64,000 bases of DNA from Nostoc sp. S4. GTDB lineage: Bacteria > Cyanobacteriota > Cyanobacteriia > Cyanobacteriales > Nostocaceae. Below are positions 40,039 to 48,341 of the stretch, in pieces (the stretch's first letter is position 1; each line of letters begins with the position of its first letter). Below the pieces are notes generated by a model. That model worked only from the letters and a program-made list of their open reading frames with translations. It did no database searches and had not been told where the DNA came from. The stretch lies in contig JAQYWR010000012.1 in NCBI GenBank assembly GCA_029379225.1, forward strand, positions 1-64,000. Reading direction: 5' to 3'. The position numbers and the translations under genes are program-made.

Positions 40039-41124
40039 ATGACTGATCTACCACCCAACGCTCAGAATCCCGAAAATACTACCAGCGATGTAGCACAAGA
40101 GTTACTGCGAAAGTTGAGGCAAAAGCAAGGCAATTGGGTGGAATGGGGGTACGCGATCGCCTCGTTGCAGAAAACCGGCTACAATCCCCAAGAAATTTTT
40201 GAAGCCACTGGATTTGAGCCGATTCAACAAAATCAGGTGATTGTTGGCTCTCAAGTTTACAATTCTTTAGAGAAGTCAGGAGTTTCGTCAGCAGTGCAAT
40301 CGCATTACACGACACGAGGTAGTGATGTTTTATACGAGTTGCGTTTGCTTACCCAAGAAGAACGCGCTGCCGCCGCCGAACTGATTTTTATCCACAAACT
40401 CGATGCTGATGAAGCGCGGGAAGTTGCCAAAGCAATCAAAGAATTCTCTTATTTGCGTACTTTGCCAGAAGGATTTTCTAGTCATCCAGGGGATGCGGTT
40501 GCTCACCAAGTTTGGAAACTAGCACGCCAAAACTCAGATTTACAAGAGCGCTCGCGCTTAATAGCCAAAGGTTTGCGTTTTGCTCACACGCCAACAGCCA
40601 GAAAACAAATCGAACAATTACTAACTGATTTTACTACTGTTCCCAAGCGTCCGGCTCCAATTTTACCCTTTTACCGCCTGGAATCAGAAGAACAATTGCC
40701 TCGAATCGTGCCAGTGGTGGGCGAGTTACCATTATCACCACAAGATTTGCAAGCTGTGCCCGTAATCACAGAAATTGAACCATTTCGGATGGTCAAATTT
40801 GCTGGAGAGCAAGCTTGGCTTTCGTTACCAGGTTGGCAAGTACTGTTGGCAGCAGAAGATCCAGTAGCAATTTTAGCTTCTAGCGATCGCTTGCCCAACC
40901 AAAATCAAAGTCAAATAGAATCAGTGGTAGTAGTAGTAGATCGTGCTCAACGACAATGGGATGCTTCCAACTATTTTATTGTTGAAAACGCTGGTGAATT
41001 AGATTTTCAATGGTTTGAAACTGAGCCAGAAATTCCTTTATTAGGACGAATCATTATTATTGTGCGTCCTAAGAAAATTCTTGATGAAGAAATAACTAAA
41101 GATTCATGGCAGATTGACGAATAA
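40039..41124 (+). CDS. raf1: RuBisCO accumulation factor 1
   Basis: ELLRKLRQKQGNWVEWGYAIASLQKTGYNPQEIFEATGFEPIQQNQVIVGSQVYNSL. Confidence 0.88.
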   Translation: MTDLPPNAQNPENTTSDVAQELLRKLRQKQGNWVEWGYAIASLQKTGYNPQEIFEATGFEPIQQNQVIVGSQVYNSLEKSGVSSAVQSHYTTRGSDVLYELRLLTQEERAAAAELIFIHKLDADEAREVAKAIKEFSYLRTLPEGFSSHPGDAVAHQVWKLARQNSDLQERSRLIAKGLRFAHTPTARKQIEQLLTDFTTVPKRPAPILPFYRLESEEQLPRIVPVVGELPLSPQDLQAVPVITEIEPFRMVKFAGEQAWLSLPGWQVLLAAEDPVAILASSDRLPNQNQSQIESVVVVVDRAQRQWDASNYFIVENAGELDFQWFETEPEIPLLGRIIIIVRPKKILDEEITKDSWQIDE

Positions 41125-41184
41125 AGTCATTGGTCATTGGTCATTATTTAACTAAGGACAAATGACCAAGCTCCTTTGGGGGGT

Positions 41185-41212
41185 GTAAAGACGCGATTAA
41201 TCGCGTCTTTAC
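41185..41212. repeat. Perfect 28-bp palindrome
   Basis: gtaaagacgcgattaatcgcgtctttac is its own reverse complement. Confidence 0.9.
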
Positions 41213-41438
41213 TATTAAGGAGGACAAAGCCTCGGAAAGCGTAGCGTCTCGAAGAGAAGGAAAAAGTCAGTAAAATCCTAAACTTTTAAGTAAAAAACAG
41301 TGATATGTTTTGAAATACGTAGAGCAAGAAACATGCTGTGCTTGGAGAGAAACGAAAGGCTGTAAATGAGTCTCCACAGCCCACACTCTGAACCTATAAC
41401 CCTGGTCATTAATGACAAAAATCTTGTATAATAAAGAG

Positions 41439-41780
41439 ATGTTGAACAACCGTAATAACTCTCAAGCTAATCAAGCTGGTATGCTTTATAGACATGGCGA
41501 TGTTCTGCTCAGACGAATTGCAAGCTTACCGATGAACGCTCAAAAAGGTGTAGGTGCGACTCTGGCTCATGGTGAACTCACAGGACACAGCCATCGCATT
41601 CAGCAATCGGATGCTATTCAGTTGTGGGAAAATGGTAGCGAACTTTTTCTTGAGGTTAAACAACCAACCGCGACCTTAGTTCATGAAGAACATCGGGCGA
41701 TTGAATTACCCCAAGGACTTTACCGCGTCTGGAGACAACGTGAATACCGCCCTGACGCTTACGTAGAGGTCGCGGACTAA
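41439..41780 (+). CDS. Hypothetical protein, first gene of a coupled pair (ORF can extend to 41412)
   Basis: MLNNRNNSQANQAGMLYRHGDVLLRRIASLPMNAQKGVGATLAHGELTGHSHRI; stop overlaps next start. Confidence 0.7.
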   Translation: MLNNRNNSQANQAGMLYRHGDVLLRRIASLPMNAQKGVGATLAHGELTGHSHRIQQSDAIQLWENGSELFLEVKQPTATLVHEEHRAIELPQGLYRVWRQREYRPDAYVEVAD

Positions 41781-42478
41781 TGCTGAAGATAATGTCAAAT
41801 GGGCGTGTGCCGAATAAACCAGTTCAGCAGCGCCCAAAAGAAAGCCACGAGCCGATGTCGGGTGAACGTGCTAGAAAACTCATCCTTGAGCATCGTGCAT
41901 GGGATGGTATGCACGTTTTAGGTCATTTGGATTTAAGCGGTGCGTTGCAACTTCACAATTTACCTGAAAATCTTACTTGTGAAAGTCTGGATATCAGCGA
42001 TTGTGTGAACTTGACTTCTGTTTCCAAAGGTCTCCACGTTACCCATTGGATTGAGTTAGCCGGGAGCGGGATTACTAGTTTACCTAAAGGGCATGGTTTT
42101 GTTTTGCGCTGGCGAGGTGTACAGGTGAGCGATGCCATTGCCTTTGAATCGGACTCGATAAGCGGGCAAGATATTCTCAATATCGAGAACGTTGAGTTAC
42201 GGCGCGTACTAATTGAACGTTTGGGATACGAGACATTTTTGCAGCAAGTGGGAGGGTTAGTCCGTCATCGAGATAGAGACGCTGGTGGAGAACGTCAACT
42301 TATCTGCATTCCTTTTGAGGATGACGAGCCGTTTATGGTTTTGAAAGTCACTTGTCCATCCACAGGACACATTCATATCTTGCGCGTTCCCCCATATATG
42401 CAAAGCTGTCATCAAGCTGCTGCTTGGATTGCAGGCTTTGACAACCCAAATGATTACGAGCCGGCGATCGAGGCGTAA
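41780..42478 (+). CDS. Hypothetical protein with LRR-like segment (resembles DUF6745-type proteins)
   Basis: HLDLSGALQLHNLPENLTCESLDISDCVNLTSVSKGL...IHILRVPPYMQSCHQAAAWIAGF; TAATG coupling. Confidence 0.7.
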   Translation: MLKIMSNGRVPNKPVQQRPKESHEPMSGERARKLILEHRAWDGMHVLGHLDLSGALQLHNLPENLTCESLDISDCVNLTSVSKGLHVTHWIELAGSGITSLPKGHGFVLRWRGVQVSDAIAFESDSISGQDILNIENVELRRVLIERLGYETFLQQVGGLVRHRDRDAGGERQLICIPFEDDEPFMVLKVTCPSTGHIHILRVPPYMQSCHQAAAWIAGFDNPNDYEPAIEA

Positions 42479-42637
42479 TAGCTTAGCAACACTGTGTTTC
42501 TCAAATAGTTATTGATTTTGGAATTGAGTTCAACAACTGAACTACTAGATATCCAGCTTGGTCAAACTCAATCCCGACTTAATTAATAACAATCGTTGCA
42601 ATTTACTTTTTCATAAAACTAGCTCCAAGAGTGAAAC

Positions 42638-42955
42638 CTACTTTGCTCTTGAGCCAGCTTGCTTAAGCAACGATCCAAGCTGCTGTACTTTTGCAGCAAC
42701 ATCAGTAGGAAGATCTGTCGCAACTCCTGTTGTATCCTCACCTAAGTCAGTGAGAATTCTAGAAATAGCGGCGGTGTCTCGACTTTGGATAGCTTCTTTG
42801 AGTTCACCCAAGTCTTCAGCAATGTCATCACCTTCAAGTTTTTGCTGCCAAGCCTCAATGATGGCGAAGGCTTTGTTGCTTGAAATTTTAGTTGGGTCTT
42901 GTTGCAGTGCAGCAATGGTGGTGTCGAGATCGACGGATTGAATCGGATTAACCAT
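42638..42955 (-). CDS. Conserved-looking small hypothetical protein
   Basis: MVNPIQSVDLDTTIAALQQDPTKISSNKAFAIIEAWQQKLEGDDIAEDLGELKEAI; acidic helical. Confidence 0.7.
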   Translation of the reverse strand: MVNPIQSVDLDTTIAALQQDPTKISSNKAFAIIEAWQQKLEGDDIAEDLGELKEAIQSRDTAAISRILTDLGEDTTGVATDLPTDVAAKVQQLGSLLKQAGSRAK

Positions 42956-43612
42956 GAGAAATTCCTTTGTTGAGTTGATATTGGTTGAACAAAATCAGAA
43001 CTCTCCCACACCCCCTTAATACTTCTCAATGTCATAGCTGAAATCTTCATTCTTAAGACATACACAGTGGGCATAATCGCTTAGATTATGAAGTGTGTTC
43101 TATTTAACAGCTGGCAACTTGCTTTTAAATTTAAACTTTAGAGTCATCACGTACAAACACTCTCCCCGAAAAGAGCGATCGCATTATAAATGGATATGTA
43201 GCTATATATGCGCTCCTATTACCAATAATCTTGGCTAGGTTGAACTGTACTTGGTAAAGATACTCTGACAAAATACTTGGAGCAATAAAACAGCACTTTC
43301 TTTGATGATTTTAATTAAAAGAGGCTTGATTCCTTAATTTTAGCCGCTTCATGAGCAGTTATTATCTGCGTAGTAGCAAGATTTCTTGAGATTTATATCA
43401 AAAATCTCTTGAATATTTTATCTACTTTGTTGGTAATATTTAGACCGTGTTAAACAATCTATCTGATGCAATACTCCTAATTTTTCAAACATGAATCTTG
43501 AAGTGAGATTGTTATAGGTTTGTGATAAAGGTAATAAGTTTTCCACTTAGCCTTTATACCTTAACTTAGCGTGTAGTGAGCGACAAATTAGCAAGTGTGT
43601 GAGGAAGATTCA

Positions 43613-46279
43613 ATGAAGCCGCAGAGATTAAACTATTTTTTCTGGCAGTGTCTATTGCTAACTACTTCAGTAATGTCTTTTATTGAGCCTTTGCGTGTTA
43701 TTCCGATTATAGTGGCAGAAATACCAGGAAATAAAGGGCAACTATTACCTCGAAAAACAACTACAAAGTCAGTTGCACTGATTAGAGAAATTAGGAGTCT
43801 CAGCCGAATAGAGCATCCGCTTACCAATGCCCAAAAGTTGGTAACTGTACCAACACCTAGCAAAACAGAAGTCATACCTGTGACGGGGGTGAAGGTGAAT
43901 AGTACCAATAAGGGTTTGGAGGTGATTTTAGAGACGGGTGTGAACAGCGATCGCCTGCAAGTAACGCCAAGAACTGAGGGTAACTCCTATATTGCAGATA
44001 TTCCTAACGCTCAGTTGCGCTTGACTAGTGGCAATACATTTCGGCAATCAAAGCCAGTAGCGGGAATTGCTGAGGTAACTGTTACTAATGTTGATGCTAA
44101 CAGTATTCGAGTGACAGTGGCGGGTGAGGCAAGTGCGCCAGCTGTGGAGTTGTTTGATAGTACTGAAGGTTTGGTATTTGGAGTAACTAGTACTGCAACT
44201 ACTGGGCAGCAACCAACAACGCCGCTGCAAAAACTCCCATCTGAGCCAAACCAAGCACCGATTGAACTGGATGTGACAGCATCACCAGATATAGACTACA
44301 ACCCAACTGATGCGGCTATCGGAACTCGAACGAATACACCACTACGCGACATTCCTCAGACAATTAATGTCATTCCTCAACAAGTTATCAAAGACCAACG
44401 CGCTCTGACCATTGGGGAAGCGTTAAGAAATGCTGGTGTAGTAGGCGGAGGTACTTTTGCTCAGTCAGACAGATTAATTCTTCGAGGCTCTGGTACTAGT
44501 AATATTCTTACCGACGGTTTGAGGAATTATTTTGCTGGGGTCAGAGACCTAACTAGCATTGGCAATGTTGAGCGAATTGAGGTGCTGCGAGGCCCGGCTT
44601 CTGTACTTTATGGACAAGGAGACCTAAGCGGAACAATTAATTTAGTCACCAAGCAGCCTCTAATAGATCCTTTTTACGCGGCTTCTTTTTCTGTGGGTAA
44701 TTATGACACTTATCAAGGCACACTTGATTTATCTGGGCCGCTGACAACCGATAAAAAGCTCTTGTATCGCCTTAATGGTTCCTACCTAACTTCAAACGGT
44801 TTTGTTGATTTTTATAGCCAGCAGCGATCGCAGATTGCCGGGGCGCTAGCATGGAACATTAGCACAAACACGAAACTGACATTCTATACAAGCTATGCCG
44901 ATTTTAGTCGTAGCGCTTACTATCAAGGGATACCTGCTTTGGGAACTTTATTTCCTAATCCCTTGGGTAAACTCCCTCGAAGTCGATTTTTGGGCGAACC
45001 AGATAAAGAAAACCAAGACACTTCAGATACTCGATTGAGTTACAGACTAGAGCATCGCTTCAATGATAACTGGTCTTTGCAAAATGCTTTCCAAGCAATT
45101 TTTACCAAATATAGTAACGATTTGAAAACACGTCCCATAGGTCTATTACCAGACAACAGAACCTTAAGACGAGATGTATTTACTAATCCAGAAGGTGTCA
45201 ACTACTACGTTTATGATTTAGATACTCACGTTGCAGGGCGGTTTAAAACTGGAAGTATTGAACATCAAGTTGTTTTTGGGACAGAATATGCTTGGAACCA
45301 GTTTTATGCTGTTCAAAACAGGTATGATTTCCCTTCTATTGATATTTTCAATCCTGTTTATGGGAATACAACACTTGGTACACTTCTTAGTTCCAATGGA
45401 AGTGGAGTCAAAGTGGATAACTTGGGTGTATATGCTCAGGATTTGATTGCCTTGTCTGAAAACCTAAAACTAGTTTTAGGCGGTCGTTATGACTGGTCAT
45501 CGCAAACAAGCTATACGGTCTTTGATTTATTTGGTTCTCCTTCTTCAACTTCAACAGCAAGCGAAGCTTTTAGTCCTCGTGTTGGTATAGTCTATCAACC
45601 GATTAAACCGCTTTCGCTCTATGCTAGCTACAGCCGCTCTTTTATTCCCCAGACTACTCGCACTTTTAATAACGAGTTATTTAAACCCGATCGCGGTACT
45701 CAATATGAAGTGGGTGTCAAAGCTGATTTGCTCGGTGATAAACTTTCAGCTAACTTAGCTCTTTTTCAGTTAACTGAATCTAACGTTCCTACGGTCGATT
45801 TAAACAATCCTGATTATTCTATCCCCGTAGGAGAGGTCAATACTCAGGGTGTGGAATTGTTTGTCACAGGTCAAATCTTACCAGGCTGGAATGTGATTGC
45901 TTCCTATGCATACGCCGACCCTCGGATTACTAAAGATAATAGTACTCCCTCCCCTGTTGGTAAAGCACAAACCGGAGTGCCGCTCAACCAAGCTAGTCTC
46001 TGGACGACATACACGATTCCCCAAGGTAACATGCAAGGGTTAGGGGGTGGTATTGGTATATTTTATGTGGGCGATCGCTTCATCGATACCCTTAATACTT
46101 TGAAAGTACCCAGTTATGTCAGAACTGATGCGGCCCTGTTTTACCGTCATTCTAAATTTGATGCAACCCTCAACTTCGAGAATCTATTTGACCTTGCATA
46201 TTTTGAAAGTGGTACTAACACATCAGTGACTTATGGTAGTCCATTCACTGTTACTCTGACATTGGGATGGAAATTTTGA
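43613..46279 (+). CDS. TonB-dependent siderophore receptor with N-terminal AMIN-like domain (ORF from 43595)
   Basis: VTGVKVNSTNKGLEVILETG (AMIN); TRTNTPLRDIPQTINVIPQQVIKDQ...ERIEVLRGPASVLYGQGDLSGTINLVTKQP; C-terminal beta-barrel. Confidence 0.95.
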   Translation: MKPQRLNYFFWQCLLLTTSVMSFIEPLRVIPIIVAEIPGNKGQLLPRKTTTKSVALIREIRSLSRIEHPLTNAQKLVTVPTPSKTEVIPVTGVKVNSTNKGLEVILETGVNSDRLQVTPRTEGNSYIADIPNAQLRLTSGNTFRQSKPVAGIAEVTVTNVDANSIRVTVAGEASAPAVELFDSTEGLVFGVTSTATTGQQPTTPLQKLPSEPNQAPIELDVTASPDIDYNPTDAAIGTRTNTPLRDIPQTINVIPQQVIKDQRALTIGEALRNAGVVGGGTFAQSDRLILRGSGTSNILTDGLRNYFAGVRDLTSIGNVERIEVLRGPASVLYGQGDLSGTINLVTKQPLIDPFYAASFSVGNYDTYQGTLDLSGPLTTDKKLLYRLNGSYLTSNGFVDFYSQQRSQIAGALAWNISTNTKLTFYTSYADFSRSAYYQGIPALGTLFPNPLGKLPRSRFLGEPDKENQDTSDTRLSYRLEHRFNDNWSLQNAFQAIFTKYSNDLKTRPIGLLPDNRTLRRDVFTNPEGVNYYVYDLDTHVAGRFKTGSIEHQVVFGTEYAWNQFYAVQNRYDFPSIDIFNPVYGNTTLGTLLSSNGSGVKVDNLGVYAQDLIALSENLKLVLGGRYDWSSQTSYTVFDLFGSPSSTSTASEAFSPRVGIVYQPIKPLSLYASYSRSFIPQTTRTFNNELFKPDRGTQYEVGVKADLLGDKLSANLALFQLTESNVPTVDLNNPDYSIPVGEVNTQGVELFVTGQILPGWNVIASYAYADPRITKDNSTPSPVGKAQTGVPLNQASLWTTYTIPQGNMQGLGGGIGIFYVGDRFIDTLNTLKVPSYVRTDAALFYRHSKFDATLNFENLFDLAYFESGTNTSVTYGSPFTVTLTLGWKF

Positions 46280-46322
46280 TTGACCATTGACAATTAACGG
46301 TCAGCGATCGCTAAGAATAGTT

Positions 46323-47285
46323 ATGCTCATCCGCACTATTTCTGTTTTTTGCCTTTTGTCATTGTGTGCTTGCAGTTTATTTTCAAACCCATACAGCCCG
46401 TTACCTAAATCACCATCTCAGGCAGATGTCCGTATAGTCAAACATACAATAGGTGAAACAGCAGTTCCCCTGCACCCCCAAAAAATTATCTCACTAGATC
46501 CCCAATCTACAGAAGTAGCTATTAGCTTGGGGGTAAAACTTTTTGGCTATCCTCAAAAAGAAATACCAGCATCATTGCGGCGTTCTGATGCTGTAGACAT
46601 TGGCTTACCACCTAACTTTGAGAAGGTTCTTTCTATAAAGCCCGACTTGATAATAAGCATCGATTTCGGTTTTTTAGAAAGCTACAATTTCTGGTCGCAC
46701 ATTGCGCCTACTGTTGTATACCAAATTATCAAAGATGGAGGAGGCTGGAAAAAATTATTCATGCAATTAGCACAAGCATTAAATCAAACACAAAAGGCAA
46801 AACAAATAGCAGCGCTCTACAATGCACGAATAGCTCAATTTAAAGCAAGCATGGGCGAAAAACTCAAACAAACTCAGGTATCAGTTGTACATATTTTTCC
46901 AGGTAGGATAATTATCCGCACTGAAAATTCATTTTCTGGTTCAATCTTGCAGGAGCTTGGTTTAGACCGTCCACTCTCACAAAAACCGAGTGCTGTACCA
47001 AACTTTACTAAGATATTTGGTAATACTAGTTGGTACTTTATATCCCCTGAACTTCTGAGTTTGATAGATGCAGATGTTTTATTTGTTGTAACTTCTAACT
47101 TTTCTCAACCCGACGATGCAAAGTTGGCAATTCAACAGTTAACGGCACAACCTTTATGGTCAAAACTCAATGTAGTCAAGCAAGGAAAAGTTCATGTAGT
47201 GGGGCAACATTGGCTGATTGGTTATTATTTATCTGCGAATCTTGTGCTGGATGATGTGTTTAAGTATTTGGTGGAGAACAATTGA
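46323..47285 (+). CDS. Iron-siderophore ABC transporter substrate-binding protein (lipoprotein; ORF from 46287)
   Basis: LLSLCACSLF lipobox; VRIVKHTIGETAVPLHPQKIISLDPQSTEVAISLGVKLFG. Confidence 0.9.
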   Translation: MLIRTISVFCLLSLCACSLFSNPYSPLPKSPSQADVRIVKHTIGETAVPLHPQKIISLDPQSTEVAISLGVKLFGYPQKEIPASLRRSDAVDIGLPPNFEKVLSIKPDLIISIDFGFLESYNFWSHIAPTVVYQIIKDGGGWKKLFMQLAQALNQTQKAKQIAALYNARIAQFKASMGEKLKQTQVSVVHIFPGRIIIRTENSFSGSILQELGLDRPLSQKPSAVPNFTKIFGNTSWYFISPELLSLIDADVLFVVTSNFSQPDDAKLAIQQLTAQPLWSKLNVVKQGKVHVVGQHWLIGYYLSANLVLDDVFKYLVENN

Positions 47286-47331
47286 TTGAGTTTTTGTTAA
47301 TTTAAACAAATTAGCATTGACTACAGCACAG

Positions 47332-48330
47332 TTATTGTGTGATAGTTGGTTTCATTGGTTTTGTCAAATATCGCACTAAATCATCTATGACTAGGTTTGC
47401 GGAGATTGGACCCATACCACGCCAGTGAGAGCCAACTTCGTAGACCTTTGAGTGCTGTACAACTTTTAACTTATGCCACAGTGGAGATGCTAGCAAATGC
47501 TGTTGTATTGAGTTAAGATTTGGACTTGCTGCTGACCAATCCTTAACTAGAAATAGGATATCTCCATCAACTTCATGCAAAAGTTCCTCAGATATGGGAA
47601 GAAAAGCATAGCGTCCTCCTAAGCGCAAGCGGATGCTCGTTTCAAAGCTGAGTAACTGATTTGACGGACGTAGAATACCAGCATCGCGGAAAACCTCCCC
47701 CTCAAAAGAAGCAGCTTCCGGTAGGAAAAGCCCATCACCACGCAATTCAACCACTGACACGACAGTACGCTGATTCATAGAAGCTCTCAACTGTGCTAAA
47801 CGTGCATAATAGTTAGCCATTAACTGCTGTGCTAAGTCAGTTTTTCCCAAAGCATCAGCAGTAAAAGCCAAGAAACCTTTCCACGGTGCATTTGAATCAA
47901 AAGTACCTAAAACTGTAGGCGCAATGTGAGACAACAGATTGTAGATGTCTTGATGGGAACTAAAGCCTAAAATTAAGTCTGGCTTGATTCGTAAAAGTTT
48001 CTCTAGATTCGGTGATTCAAAATCAATATCTTCAACATCTTTAAGCTTGCCTACTAATTGCTGCAAGTCAGAGACAGTATTTTTTGGGGCAACAATGGGC
48101 TTGACTCCCAAGGCAAAAGTAGGTTCTACTAAAGCAGGCATCAAAACAGCAACTCGTTGTGGATGGCTAGGAACCATAGTTTCACCCATGACGTGTTTAA
48201 CCACACGCATACTTGTTTTATCGGGTGATTTAGTTAATAGATAACCTTTATTAGTTGGGAATGTCCACAAGTTACAACTACACAAAAATAAAAGTAGTAA
48301 CAATGCCATTAAAGATAGCCACTTAGGCAT
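47332..48330 (-). CDS. Iron-siderophore ABC transporter substrate-binding protein (lipoprotein; ORF to 48354)
   Basis: LLLLFLCSCNLW lipobox; MRVVKHVMGETMVPSHPQRVAVLMPALVEPTFALGVKP. Confidence 0.9.
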   Translation of the reverse strand: MPKWLSLMALLLLLFLCSCNLWTFPTNKGYLLTKSPDKTSMRVVKHVMGETMVPSHPQRVAVLMPALVEPTFALGVKPIVAPKNTVSDLQQLVGKLKDVEDIDFESPNLEKLLRIKPDLILGFSSHQDIYNLLSHIAPTVLGTFDSNAPWKGFLAFTADALGKTDLAQQLMANYYARLAQLRASMNQRTVVSVVELRGDGLFLPEAASFEGEVFRDAGILRPSNQLLSFETSIRLRLGGRYAFLPISEELLHEVDGDILFLVKDWSAASPNLNSIQQHLLASPLWHKLKVVQHSKVYEVGSHWRGMGPISANLVIDDLVRYLTKPMKPTITQ

Positions 48331-48341
48331 GATATTTACTT

